Source: Nymphaea colorata (lineage: Eukaryota; Streptophyta; Magnoliopsida; Nymphaeales; Nymphaeaceae). From it: DNA of 64,000 nucleotides. This document shows positions 35,301 through 48,640 of this stretch, one piece after another. The stretch lies in contig NC_045151.1 in NCBI RefSeq assembly GCF_008831285.2, positions 10,406,571 to 10,470,570 of the forward strand. Direction: 5' to 3'. The stretch's first letter is position 1. Each line of letters begins with the position of its first letter. The position numbers and the translations under genes are program-made. The notes beneath the pieces were generated by a model, which saw only the letters and a list, made by a program, of their open reading frames with translations, was not told where the DNA came from and ran no database searches.

Positions 35301-37740
35301 TTGCTTTCTTCAATCTCCTCGATCACAGCACTTGTAGTCTCGTCGATTACTTGATACTTATCATTTTCTGTTGAATGGATGCCAATTGGATGTGAAGGGA
35401 TTTTCTACCAAGGAATCAAAAAGCAATGGCTATCATCAGGGATGAATGCTGAGCTTTAGTGATAAAATAAGCATGCACAATGAGGAAGCATACCTCACGC
35501 CCTACATAAACCCATGTTCTGACAGAGGTAATGCATGATTCATGACCTAAGTTCCCTTTAGTCCTGAGGGTTGTTATTGTATCCTCTAGCCTGGAACCAA
35601 AGTATTTGGCATCAAGTTGCAAAGACAATGGATGCTCAAAAGCAGCACAAGTAATATGTTGCTCTAAAATCTGCAAACCCAAAATAAACATTAGCCTTTT
35701 AATATGCCTCCAGTTTCTTTCTGATCTGATCTACAGGTCCAGTACACAAATGAGAAGAATCATGTGCCCCCTTCAGGAAAATTTTCTTGCACTTAACAGT
35801 AGATTCCCTGTTGTAGAGAAAGGAGTTGTCTGTAAACTAGGAAGATGACGCCAAACCCAGTGGCAAAGTTGTATGTCCCATTTTTTATGGTGTTCTTTTA
35901 ACAGTCAAAAGAAACTTCTTTCCAATAATTTTAACCTTGAAATTATTGTGTTTTATGTTGCGTGAAGGAAAGACACAAGGTCCCTGTTTTCCTTAATATT
36001 TTATCCATATTTAGCAATCACATGACCCTAACGAAGATGTCTACGGATGAACATGCAAAAGAAAGACAAGTCTCAGTTTAAAAAGGAACCTGCTTGTTGT
36101 GAACATCAATTTGACAATTCTCAATAGACCTTCCAAAAAGTTTCTGCGGAAATTTCATGAAATACTGATCCAGAGGTCCTTCAAATGCAATGTATATAGA
36201 CAATGATGCATTTTCCCTTCTTCCAGACCGCCCAGCTTGCTGCCACAAGCTGTATTGTGAAGAAAACATTAGCTAAAGCTGCATAACTTCTGTAACTTGT
36301 AGCAATATGAAAAGCATTTATACAAATGACAAACACACCTAGCAACACTACCAGGAAATCCTAGATGTAGCGTAGCATCAATATGGCCAACGTCAATCCC
36401 TAGTTCAAGTGCATTCGTTGCAGTAACCCCCAAAAGCTTCCCACCAAAGAAATCCATCTCTATTTTTCTTCGTTCCTATTCAACATGTAACCAAGCAAAC
36501 AAACCACATGTCAAGCTGGTGGACCATGTCACCATCATTTCAAACATGTGAATATGCTCACTGTAAATGGCATCTTACATGCATATCATCGCTATGCATA
36601 TCAAAGTAAAGTACGTTCATTAATGCTGAGCACTTATATACTCATATAGGTAATATTACAGTGTCAGTTCTAGTAGATACAGCTCGTGGTGTTGGATGTT
36701 TCCAACCAAATATCACATGCACGATCAAATGATGAAGAAAATAAGAAACCACTCTCAGATGTTAATAGAGTTAAAAATGATGAAAGACTCATACAAGGCT
36801 AATCCCGGTACTCAACTATCTGGTCATGTTTGTTCAATTGTCAGAAATATCATTCTCAGCCTCAGGTTCACACAGCGAGACTTTTTCTTGGGAATCCAGA
36901 AATGGAAAAACGTGAAGAACTATGAACTTTCGAGCTTTTTTAACTAATTTTCTTACAAAAAAATTGATAAGGATCTAGAAAAGTCATAAAATGACAAAAA
37001 ATAAAATATACTAAAAATACTTTTAAGGAACAAAGTCTCACATAAATGTTGTGAGATTGTACCAACATTTTATTTTTGGTGATATCTTCATAATATGGTG
37101 ATAAACTCCCTTCTTTGTTTCACTTTCTTTTGCCAACATTATCATAATGTTTTGAAAACATCACTAATATCTGCGACAAGGCTTTACCAACCCTTCTACT
37201 CCACTACCATTTTTCTACTTTTTACAACAACTAGTACAAGTTATGGAGATCATGCCTGCTGATGAGATGACCTACTCAGTGCCTAAGCATATGCTATCTA
37301 CTCATCTTCTCACACCCCATAATGTTTTGGGGTGCACCTAATTATAATAGTTAACGTTTTGTCCTGCATAAAGATAAAGCAACTAGCTATATTTCATTAA
37401 CGACAATCATACTCACTTGATTTTACTTCAAAGAATCAAACTACTGTTTTCAATTTTTTTGTGTGCTTTGCCACCCAAATAGCCACTCATTAGTCATTAC
37501 TGCAGTTTTATTTTGTCAGGTGATAAAATTCTCTCCTTTCTGAAACTAAAATTAGGTCTTCAGCAGTTTGCAAAAAGTAATCCTTGATGCAACAAAAACT
37601 TTAACCATATAGCAAAGAAAATGCTTCCAAATGTATGACTTCAGCCTAATAAACATTGCATATACATGCAATTGATAAAACAAAATGTGCATCAGAAGAT
37701 AAGATGAAAAACCTCTGCAATATATCCAGCACGATAAGTC
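32358..37740 (-). CDS. HRQ1: HRQ1-type RecQ-family DNA helicase, C-terminal 12 exons, 5' truncated
   Basis: Minus-strand exons lie at about 37713-37740, 36339-36474, 36091-36250, 35494-35672, 35288-35404, 34366-34521, 33721-33888, 33497-33610, 33078-33201, 32640-32735, 32471-32533 and 32358-32393. They encode the second helicase lobe: motif V (ATNALELGIDVGHID) and motif VI (WQQAGRSGRR), then the DUF1998/MZB region with RWFGFYKIW-like and HPGG-like segments (KWFGFYKIWRR, QQPGGVGISAQ) and the Cys cluster CSCLGDKGCPNC..CSEY. HRQ1 unwinds DNA and acts in nuclear DNA crosslink repair. Every exon joins in frame with consensus splice sites; phases match and no stop is present before TGA at 32358-32360. 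The first exon is cut in mid-coding after YRAGYIAE, where foreign GC-rich DNA begins. Motifs I to IV were not found elsewhere in the window. A recently disrupted gene, or one whose 5' half lies beyond 64 kb across a very long insertion. Confidence 0.85.
34163..34376. repeat. 115-bp tandem duplication spanning an HRQ1 exon/intron border
   Basis: The word CAACTAATAACTAATT begins at 34163 and again at 34278; both copies continue with TTCCTGTTTAGATATATACAG and end with CATATTCACCA. On the minus strand this duplicates the last bases of an HRQ1 exon with its donor site, giving a second decayed donor 115 bp downstream. Confidence 0.85.
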
Positions 37741-40225
37741 TTCCCCTCCTTCTGCCGGGCGACAGGAGGGCGCGGGGAAAGGGGGTCGTGAGGGGGGGGG
37801 GGGGGGGTGGTTGGGGGTGGGGAAGGGGGTCGGGAGGGCAGGCCGGGCTGGGCCGGGTCCGGGTCGGGCCCGGCTGAGCGGCCTGACAGGCCGGCCCTTA
37901 CCCGGCCGGGCTGGCTCGTCCCGGCCCGGCCCAATGCTCAGGCCTACTCAATGTCATCACCTATGTCACATAGGTATGGGTACGGGTGCCGGTGCTGGTA
38001 CGGGTACGGACCATTTTTAAAAAACTTGGGTATGGGAGTACGGCCGTACACACACATTCACATATACATATATATGTTAAAAAATTTCAAACAGAATAAT
38101 ATATTCGCACATATATATATCCAAAATTACAAACAAAATAACATATTGTCATATTCATAAATCATAATCTAAAATTTATCAGTCATTCCAACTTATGTTT
38201 GAAAAGCACTTAGCAAAAGAGCTGCAACACAGAACCAATAGAAACAGGGATCATTCTAAATAGACGAATCCTCTCACGAAACGATATATCATATATCACA
38301 ACAATAACTAGGGAAGACACAGAGATGCAAAATCTGCAAGAGGAGACTCAAACATGTCTCAACATGAAAGTTGTTTGACCTCTTAATCAGAAAACGACTA
38401 TCAATTAGCCAAACAACGGATACTAAAATCGATAATAAACACAAAAACAAAAACTAGAACCGTCTGCAACAAATGTACAAAAAATTATAATGAGGAACAA
38501 AAATAGAAAGTAAAATCATAATGAGGAACAAAAGGAACAGAAAAAACAGACGCCCTGCGCTGTCTGCCATCGCCGACGGCGAACGTAGGGGAGGGAAAGG
38601 TGGTCAGGAGGGCGGGTCGGGCCCGGGCCGGGCTAAGCAGCCCGACAAGCTGGATTGGGCTGGTCCGTCCCGGCCCGGCCCAATGCCCAGGCCTACTCAA
38701 TGTCATCACCTATGTCACATAGGTACGGGTACGGGTGCCAATGCTGATACGGGTACGAACCATTTTTAAAAAACTTGGGTACGGGAGTACGGCCGTAAAC
38801 ACACATTCACATATACATATATATGTTAAAAAATTTCAAACAGAATAACATATTCGCACATATATATATCCAAAATTACAAACAGAATAACATATTATCA
38901 TATTCATAAATCATAATCCAAAATTTATCAGTCATTCCAAATTATGTTTGAAAAGCACCTAGCAAAAGAGCTGCAACACAGAACCAATAGAAAATCCTCT
39001 CACGAAACGATATATCATATATCATAACAATAACTAGGGAAGACGCAGAGATGCAAAATCTGCAAGAGGAGACTCAAACATGTCTCAACGTGAAAGTTGT
39101 TTGACCTTTTCATCAGAAAACGACCATCAATTAGCCAAACAACGGATACTAAAATCGATAATAGACATAAAAACAAAAACTAGAACCGTTTGCAACAAAT
39201 GTACAAAAAATTATAATGAGGAACAAAAATAGAAACTAAAATCATAATGAGGAACAAAGGGAACAGAAAAAACAGATGCGCTGCGCCGTCTGCCATCGCC
39301 GGCGGCGAACGCAGGGGAGGGACAGGCGGTCGGGAGGGCGACGGGAGGAGGGGGGAGGGGGAAGGGGGTCGAGAAGGTGACGGGAGGGGGTAGGGGTTCG
39401 GGAGGGCGGGGGGAAAGGCGGTCGATGACGGGGAAAGGCGGTCGGGAGGGCGGGTTGGGCCCGGGCCGGGCTGAGCGGCCTGACAGGCCGGATCGGGCCG
39501 GCCCTTACCCGGCCGGGCTGGCCATTACCCGGCCGGGCTGGCCTGTCCCGGCCCGGCCCAATGCCCAGGCCTACTCAATGTCATCACCTATGTCACATAG
39601 GTACGGGTACGGGTGCCGGTGCTGGTACGTGTACAGACCATTTTTAAAAAACTTGGGTACGGGAGTACGGCCGTACACACACATTCACATATACATATAT
39701 ATGTTAAAAAATTTCAAACAGAATAACATATTCACACATATATATATCCAAAATTACAAACAGAATAACATATTGTCATATTCATAAATCATAATCCAAA
39801 ATTTATCAGTCATTCCAACTTATGTTTGAAAAGCTCCTAGCAAAAGAGCTACAACACAAAACCAATAGAAACAGGGATCATTCTAAATAGACGAATCCTC
39901 TCACAAAACGATATATCATATATCACAACAATAACTAGGGAAGACACGGAGATGCAAAATCTGCAAGAGGAGACTCAAACATGTCTCAACATGAAAGTTG
40001 TTTGACCTCTTAATCAGAAAACGACCATCAATTAGCCAAACAACGGATACTAAAATCGATAATAGACACAAAAACAAAAACTAGAACCGTCTGCAACAAA
40101 TGTACAAAAAATTATAATGAGGAACAAAAATAGAAACTAAAATCATAATGAGGAACAAAGGGAACAGAAAAAACAGACGCCCTGCACCGTCTGCCATTGC
40201 CGGCGGCGAACGCAGGGGTGGAGCC
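37741..40225. mobile_element. Three-plus tandem units of GC-rich/AT-rich TIR-element sequence
   Basis: Units start CTCAATGTCATCACCTATGT at 37947, 38696 and 39574 (spacings 749 and 878 bp). Each opens with CTATGTCACATAGGTA(C/T)GGGTACGGG, the same terminus family as the element at 3574-4371. An AT-rich body follows, then a GGCGGCGAACGCAGGGG-type GC-rich tail ending CCGGCCCAATGCCCAGGCCTA (CCCAATGCTCAGGCCTA in the first). That last motif, read on the other strand (TAGGCCTGGGCATTGGGCC), resembles plant hAT termini. Unit 1 is preceded by part of another GC-rich tail that abuts the broken HRQ1 exon. The third unit ends at about 40225. Unequal crossing-over or nested insertion could have produced the array. 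No transposase is seen. Confidence 0.75.
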
Positions 40226-40632
40226 GATGAAAAACCAAAAAAAAAATGACAAAAGAAAAAAAATACCGTCGCCGTTCGGTCGTTGCCGTCGCCGCCCATG
40301 CCTTCGTTGCCGGAGGTCGTTCGGTGAGAGGTGAGAAGTGAACAAACGAAAAGTCGACAAAAGTTTTTGGTGCTTGAATTTATTACACGGTCAACGCACA
40401 CGAGGCCGTATCTGTCTTTTTTTGGACACAAGTCAAATTTGGCCAAGTCCAAATACGTCCTTTTTTAATTTTAATAGTTAATTTGATTTTACAAGAATAT
40501 TAACTACAACATAGAATCCTAGGAGACTCTTCACATGTTACAAGGACATTAAATATCTTAACACATTTTACAAGGATGTGGAATCCTAAGAGACTCATTT
40601 TCAACGTGCTGGTGAAGGATTTATAGTTTAAC
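40226..40632. other. Spacer and probable partial 3' LTR of the copia element
   Basis: Immediately beyond the polypurine tract of the copia element (minus strand), LTR-like sequence starts TGTTAAACTATAAATCC at 40633 and runs toward lower coordinates. Its other end could not be placed. Confidence 0.4.
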
Positions 40633-40687
40633 ACCCTCCCTCGAGTTGTGCATGGTTTTGCACCATGTACAACTTGCCTTTTAGAAA

Positions 40688-41716
40688 CTAGAATCGTTGC
40701 TTTGTTAATCCTTTTGTAAATAAGTCTGCAACTTGTTCATCTGTACGAACATAAATAGGTTGAATCTCATTGTCTTCCACCTTTTGTCTAACAAAGTGTT
40801 GATCAATCTCAATGTGCTTTGTTTGACCATATTGTATGGAATTAAAGGCAATGTTAATAGTGCTTTGATTATCGCACATTAACATTGACGTTTTAATCTT
40901 TTCTCCAATGTCTTCTAGCAAATGTCTAACCCATATAACTTCAGCAGCACCCACAGCCATGCATCTGTATTCAGCTTCAGTGCTGGATCTTGCTACTGCC
41001 TTTTGCTTTCGACAACTCCAAGACACAAGATTACATCCAATGAAAATACAAAAACCAAAAATGGACTTTCTTTGATCGGGATCTCCAGCCCAATCTGCAT
41101 CTGTGAATGTCATAAGTTGATGTCCAATAGTTATATTTTCACTATTACCATAAACTAAGCCATCTCCTGCTGTCCCTTTAAGATATCTTAATATTCTTTT
41201 GACAGTATCCATGTGAGTATCTCTAGGTGCATGCATAAATTGAGATATTTGATTCACAACATATTTAATATCTGGTCTAGTAAATGTAAGATATTGAAGT
41301 GCCCCAACAATACTTCGATATTGCGTAGCATCTTCATATAACTCCCCATCATGAGCACTTAGTTTTTGATTTATAACACTAAGAGTTCCAACAAGCTTAC
41401 ATTCAGACATACTTGACTTTTTCAGCAGATCCAACGTGTATTTCTGTTGCGTCTGCGCAATGCCCGCCTGTTCACACACCTTGGCGAACTCGAGAAAGAG
41501 GAACTTGCCTCCCCGATCGGTCCTGAGCGTCTTGATGCAACACCTGCACGCGTTCTCGGCTAGCGCTTTGATCCTCATGAATGTTGAGCATGCCTGGTCT
41601 TTATTTCTGAGCACGTACAACCATATCCATCGAGAGAACTCATCAATGATTAACAAGAAATAACTACTACTAGCAGGAGTGGGTGGTGTGATCAAACCAC
41701 AAAGATCAGCATGCAC
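40688..41716 (-). pseudogene. Copia integrase/RNase H in-frame deletion fusion (342 aa)
   Basis: Residues 1 to about 90 match the copia integrase core: ADLCG near the start, then DEFSRWIWLYVLRNK and LRTDRGGKF, carrying two catalytic Asp positions of the D,D35E core. At about residue 92 the sequence jumps to the end of the reverse transcriptase (QQKYTLDLLKKSSM) and continues through RNase H with TDADWAG, STEAEYRCMA and CDNQSTINIA to HIEIDQHFVR and DLFTKGL. The integrase Glu, the integrase C-terminal region and nearly all of reverse transcriptase including its catalytic YVDD are missing. The join is in frame, so the frame stays open for 1 kb. This is deletion debris, not a natural fusion enzyme, unless transcription is shown. 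Confidence 0.85.
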
Positions 41717-41724
41717 GAGTTAGA

Positions 41725-42360
41725 GGGCTCCTTCGCTTGATAGTTGGCTGCCGATGGGAACGGCTGTCTCGTCTGCTTTGCCACCAAGCACTCCCGACAT
41801 AACTGAGCGGGGTGAGAGATCGGTGGTATCTCAGTTGCCATCTTCTTGTTTATAAGCATCTTCATTGCTTTAAAGTCACATGGCCAAGACGAGCATGCCA
41901 CAGCCATGCTAGATCCTCGATGTTTGCCAGGAGACACACTGGCCTTGCAATCTGCAGCTCAATGTGATAGAGACTATTTGGTTTGTGTCTCACCTTTATG
42001 ACCAGCGGCCATGAATTTTTTACGAACATCTCCAGCTCGTCTTCATCCATAACCACCTTGTGGTCTGCCTTGATGAGTTGTTCAAGACTCACGATACTCC
42101 TGCGAAGCCTCAGGATATAATATACTTTCTGGAGCAGCTATTGATAATCATTTTTGCATCTAAAAAGAATCGAACCCTTACCACTGAAGAGTTGTCGTTG
42201 AACTTCACCTTGCCAGTGATTGCCTCGTCCAACTCGTGAAACTTGACTTTGTCTCCAGTCATGTGGTTGTTAGCACTGTTATCCAGATACTATATGTCAG
42301 TAGTTTTCATGCCGTTCTCAGTCCTGTGCAGTTCCGGCCATACCTGCTCTTCATTCATGA
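41725..42360 (-). pseudogene. Copia protease and GAG-pre-integrase region, frameshifted
   Basis: The minus strand encodes LDNSANNHMTGD at the protease active site (family form DSGA or DNGA..NHMTG; the Asp is kept, the Gly is Ser). The GAG-pre-integrase segment (WLWHARLGHV, then CRECLVAKQTRQPFP) lies in different frames around 41870. A further one-base loss near 41725 separates it from the downstream integrase frame. Confidence 0.8.
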
Positions 42361-42373
42361 GGATGACATCCTG

Positions 42374-43299
42374 TCAATCTAGCCATTCTGGTTGTTCAAG
42401 TGCTGCGAACACCACTTTTTCCAACTCTGCAAGTAGCAGGGTTGGCTCGGTGTCGTTAGCTTGTGTGAGATGTGCCTCCTCTTTCTTCTTGGGAACCTTG
42501 TAGCGGTTCATGTAATGCCCCAATTCGTCACAATTGAAGCAATATATGTGACTTGTCACGACCACCACCCCTGGAGCCATCTGCATTGTCCTTGAGTGGG
42601 AAGTTGCCGCGACCACCTCTGTCGCGTCCACATCCACGCGGATGCGAACCCCTCCTTCCCCGTGAGCCTTCTCCTTTCGGGTCAATGATGGGTCGCCACA
42701 GCTTCTCATCTGCCGTGCCTCCCACTCGGCCTGAGTGAGAAGTAGTTGAGCATTGCTGTTGCCACCAGTACTGAATGCTCGGGGACAAGAACGTTCTTCG
42801 TAGGTCTTGAGTCGTCCCACGACCTCCTCAAATAGCATAATCTCGAGGTCACAAAACTACTCTATTCTGGTGATTACGCTGAGGAATCGATTTAGAACAG
42901 TGTCAAGTAACTTCTTCCTAGGGTGGCGTCGCTCAGGGTTCCCCCCAAGTTGGCATACTTGACGGACATCCCGGTGAGCCTACACCACATACTGATCCAA
43001 CGACTCTCCTTCCTTCATTCGCATGGCATCAAAGAGCTCTTCAACATCTGCAGGTGCACATTCCTCACGCAATCTACTCCGACGAATCTCGTCTTGAGGC
43101 AGTCCCAGACCTCCTTCACTGTCGCCTTATTCGCCACCTGCATTAGGAGATCCTCCGGGAGGGCTTGGAGAAGATGCGACCTGGCCTTCTTGTCCTTCCT
43201 CATGTCGACAGCCACACCGGCTACCGGCTCGACCGCCTCCCTATCGCCTTGGTCCCCCATCATCGCCTGGACCATAATTATGGTCAACAACACAAACAA
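42374..43299 (-). pseudogene. Copia gag, split over frames
   Basis: The N-terminal part (43015-43299) has the UBN2 pattern with ALPEDLLMQVANKATVKEVWD; the next part (42374-42838) has RLKTYEER and a zinc knuckle at about 42480-42540. The knuckle reads CFNCDELGHYMNRY: the last Cys of the C-x2-C-x4-H-x4-C motif is replaced by Tyr. The two parts lie in different frames. Confidence 0.8.
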
Positions 43300-43310
43300 G
43301 CTTTGTATTT

Positions 43311-44584
<1,274 letters not shown>

Positions 44585-44775
44585 AATTATTTCTTCCTTT
44601 GCCATTTTCAGCTTCTCAATGGATTGACAAAGACCCACCATCGTCTTATTGCTAATATTCTTACATTGTATATAATTGCCTATCTCATGGAGTCTTGGGT
44701 GCAGCTGACCAACTGTCTTCCCAAAGTCCACATCAAGTGAAGCACAAGACCATGTTATACCTCATTCATTTTGCA
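44585..44775 (-). pseudogene. MAP65 exon fragment
   Basis: The minus strand reads CASLDVDFGKTVGQLHPRLH, then KNISNKTMVGLCQSIEKLKM, close to the conserved (L)CAVLGLDF..TV.E(V/I)HPSL and ISN.T...L stretches of plant MAP65 proteins, which bundle antiparallel microtubules in the phragmoplast and spindle midzone. Only this exon-sized piece is present. It is the best-preserved of five related copies (see 50.2, 50.6, 59.3 and 59.7 kb). Confidence 0.65.
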
Positions 44776-45123
44776 TATAACCTTATCATGTCTGTCTGTC
44801 TGTCTCTTTACATTCTACTAATATATATATACGTATATATATATATATAATCAAATGGCTAAAAACTGAAAGTTGTCATTGAATAACAATCACAATTAAC
44901 AGCATTGGCAATGATTTATGGTGTCCCTTTTGCCTTCTTCATTTTTCAAAAATATTCCTTATTCTACCATGAATTTGGAAGAGGTATGTAGTTTCCCCTC
45001 CTATCATCCCAAGGATTTTCAGATCCAGCTTCCGAGTAGAAGATATGGACCCAAGTTCTAGTGGACCTACTATGAGAAACCCATGCCCTATGAAAAAAAA
45101 GGTGGATTTACCGCCAGCCTCAA

Positions 45124-45245
45124 AATGTCAGTAAGACTTTTACCAATGTATGTAGAGGTTGACGGTGAAGAAAATGTCGGTATGACTTTTACTGACGTCT
45201 GTAGTGGCCGTCAATAAAGAAAATGTAAGTAAAAACTATCACCAA
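45124..45245. repeat. 49-bp tandem repeat, two units and a partial third
   Basis: Units starting AATGTC(A/G)GTA(A/T)GACTTTTAC lie at 45124 and 45173; a third, diverged start (AATGTAAGTA) is at 45222. Each unit includes GACGG/GGCCGTC, similar to the gacggt words of plant TIR elements. Confidence 0.8.
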
Positions 45246-45502
45246 CATTTTTGTGGCACACATCGCTGCACGCATCTGTGTTGAAATCTTCAATGACACG
45301 TGATCGATGTTTGGATATCTAGAGTCACCCTACTCACTTATGAGGGTCATTGGATCCAACGTCATGTTCAGTTTAGAGAAAAACAAGGAGAAAATTTGAT
45401 GGCATTTTAATCATTTCATATTTTTTATACCCTTTCTTGTTTTTCTCCCAACCGTCCATTACTTTGGATCAGAGAGAATTCATGAATCAGCTTTCACTCA
45501 CT

Positions 45503-45504
<2 letters not shown>

Positions 45505-45586
<82 letters not shown>
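45505..45586. repeat. (AT)n microsatellite
   Basis: An uninterrupted AT run of about 80 bases. Confidence 0.97.
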
Positions 45587-45588
<2 letters not shown>

Positions 45589-48239
45589 TATTCCCTTGAA
45601 AATAAAAGGCCAAAGCGCTCAATGAAACTAAAAATTGAGTTTTATAGGAATGGAACTGTTGCTTAAAAAATGGAATTAAATGTTAATTCTATGGATGGTT
45701 ATTGTAATTTATATCGGTTTGATTCAGTTGTGCCAAATTGAGGACCCACGACATATTTTTTTCTTTCTTTTAGTTGAGTAAGAAAACCAAAAGGTTTAAT
45801 TAGTGTTCATTGGAAACTTTTGGTGCACTGTATCATGTCCTATTAAGTACCATGGAAAATGGTGAACCCAACTAGTAGTAACCTAAAATGTTATAATTAG
45901 TATGCTAATTCAAGACTTAGTGTGTGCATTCATTTGACAGAGTGCTACTACAAGAAAAGAGTTGAATGTGGTATTGAGGAAAAGAAGAGAAATGGATGAT
46001 GTTCTTGGGCTTTGTAAAATTAATGGACTGGGTTGAAGAGTGTGCTGCTACCTGCTGATGATGATGCAGTCCATAACCGAGCTTGAGATGGGAACACACT
46101 TTCTTTGTCCCTCTTAATTTAGGGTATAGCTTTTTTGGGGCTTATTTGGCAGTGGTTACAATAACACACTGTTTCATGTATCTGCATCAATAATTGGAGA
46201 AACTACTCATGAAACATTATGTCATGGTACTATATGAATGTCCCTCTATTTTTAAGACAGATATATGCATGTATTATCATACTCCGATTGCCAACAAGCC
46301 CTTAACAAACATTATGTCATCAAGATATTTTTTAAGACATAATTTATAATCTGTCACACAAGTATGATACATGCTCTTATTTACTTTAAAATTGTAGAAC
46401 TGAGATCAGTTCACCACTTATGTGTCACCTAACAATTCAGTTCTAAGATATAAAAAATCACAACTGCTTTGTTTCTTGAAGGACCGACACCTTAATGAGC
46501 ATCAATGGGGTATTTTTTATTGCAGCTGCTTGTTTATATATCTCGATGAACGGGTCATCATTATGAGCATTGATGACACACCATTTCGTGGTGGGAAATG
46601 CTGGAGTCTCCTCAATGTCTAGGCGATGGTTTTTTGGGTGAGCAGAAAGGCCCACTGCTTGATTGAAGACTGAATTCTAAACTTAAGCCCTTGTCTTTTA
46701 GGGTCTAAGGTCTTCTTAGGGTAAAAGGTCTGCTCGACATACCATCCTGCTGTACTTGTATATATGTGACCTCCTTTTTTGTAGTACAGAAAGTTGTTCA
46801 TAATGAAAACTAGCTGCTTACCAGTCTCTGTTGTGTTCATTGCGATAATGTCCTTTAGAATGGGTATGCAGACGGTTGCAGGTGGAGATTTTAAACACCA
46901 ACATTTTTGTTCAATTAGAAACACACATAGTGGTGCACTAGTCGTTAAATTTCAATAGTTTACGTGAGTGATCAAGTATCTCAACTTTATTAGTCTGCAG
47001 TTTCTCCAATTGTGATGACAAATAAAACGGTTATGAAACTGGCCTCTGAGAGCGCCGTTGTAGACATGATTTATTCAAAATGAAATTTGAAGGCACATAA
47101 TTGGCATTCTCAAACCTAACCAGAAGTATACATTTGCTAAAATAAAATAAGATGAAATATATGGTGAAGATTATTAGGATAAAGGATTATACCCATTATT
47201 CCTATCTAGTCATTGATGGGTACATGGCTTCCCTGGATATAGCAAAGCTGTTTTTTGACTTTTTTTAGTTCTTTCAATAATGAAAAATGGTTCAGTAATC
47301 AGTAGATTGGATTTGGATTGGTGTACTATGTAGTGTGCTCAAGACCCAATGCATGTCACATCATATTATTGGATAAAAAAACTTTCCTTATATTTTTTCT
47401 CTTTGTAATAGGGGGTTTAGCAACATGAACATTAAGAGGAGTTCTATGAATATACATCAAAATTAGGATAGATTCATGAAGCACTACAGTTTAGTGTTTC
47501 AACATTATGCTATAATATTTAAAATAGATTTATGAAATACTAAATTAGTGTTAATGTTAGCAAATAGCCCTTTATGGGATTCTTTTAACTTTGATTTTAT
47601 CATTGCTCTTAGTTTTTAAAGTAAAACTGTATTAAGGGGCTTTTTGGTCTTTTTAAACATGCAAACATTTTTTTTTGTTACATTCAACCTACCTTGCTTA
47701 AAAATTGGTTTTTGATTGATGTATAGCATGATCGGTGGGTAGTCAAGATCAATGTATGACTGAAAATTGTGGACACACATATGATAGGTGAACTTGGTAG
47801 ACTTTTTTTTTTGTCAGGTTTAGAATAAGTTCATGATGTCTCCAGAAAGGGTGTTTATGAATGGTTATCGTAGGGTGTGGCCATCAAATGTGGGTGTCCA
47901 AACGCATATAATCATCAAAATACTTGTTTTGAGAATATTGCATTTGACACATAATTGGATATCCTTTGTTTCTTTTTTATCTTTTTTTAAAATAGTTGAA
48001 TAAGATCTCTGAATTACATCGAATATGTTGACATCCCTATAAAAAATAGACCATGGACAAAGGATATGAAAATTACCCAACCATATAAAAAATTTTGAGC
48101 TAATTTTACTCTTATTTTAAGTTCTTTAATCCTCTTTATGCTTCTTGTTTTAACAGAAATCCTAATTTCTCTTTGTAAAACAAGCTTCAATGGAGCCACG
48201 ATACATGTAACCACAGTACATATTGATTGAGCATGAGGA
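45587..48239. other. Non-coding repeat-derived DNA
   Basis: No gene is recognised. Parts are diverged relatives of the palindrome arms: 46850-46930 resembles 53740-53810, and 47330-47440 resembles 54170-54310. Confidence 0.45.
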
Positions 48240-48640
48240 CCATGAGAAGTCATTTATTACCCAATTGATTGATTTAGTTTGTAGTTCTCAAGGTTTGACA
48301 TATGCTTTTTCTTCGACATAAAAACAAATTATATATCATTCTAGCATTTCACAAGGTATGACATATTTTTTTCGTAAAAATATAAATAATACAACGTTCA
48401 CCTTTTTGAAAAAATTATTTTATAACTAACTCCTTGTTAACCATGTAATGCAATTAATTGAATGTCAGATGATCAATGCAGTAAAATTTTTTTATAACAA
48501 TATACAGTTAAAATTTTCGTGGCAGTAAAAAAAGAAAATCTTCGAAGGTATTAGTCGGGCTTAGAGCCTTTGATCTGATTAAATATATGAGTGTTTTATC
48601 TAGCCAAATTAAATTTATAACAATATGCAGTTAACGTGTA
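48240..48640. repeat. Dispersed repeat with copies at 55840-56130, 56130-56430 and (inverted) 63550-63740
   Basis: Shared words in order are CACAAGGTATGACATA, AACCATGTAA, TGGCAGTAAAAAA and CTTAGAG(C/T)CTTTG. The two copies at 55.8-56.4 kb are head to tail and sit between the arms of the large palindrome. Confidence 0.7.

Larger units (their letters stand above)
40633..43310 (-). mobile_element. Ty1/copia retrotransposon, internally deleted, no 5' LTR found
   Basis: On the minus strand, reading down from 43299, are gag (UBN2-type), a zinc knuckle, an aspartic protease site, a GAG-pre-integrase region, integrase and then the end of reverse transcriptase plus RNase H, which is the copia order. 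A polypurine tract (CGAGGGAGGG) precedes TGTTAAAC, the expected 3' LTR start. Sequence matching that LTR was not found upstream of gag. Frameshifts and a large deletion make it non-functional. Confidence 0.88.

Noticed and set aside
37692-37934. Pro-rich frame that could be read as an HRQ1 N-terminal extension
   Set aside because: Only its last codons (YRAGYIAE) are HRQ1; the rest is GC-rich transposon tail read through.
37947-40225. CRISPR-like or satellite array
   Set aside because: The units are 750-880 bp with transposon termini in a plant nuclear setting; no short repeat/spacer pattern.
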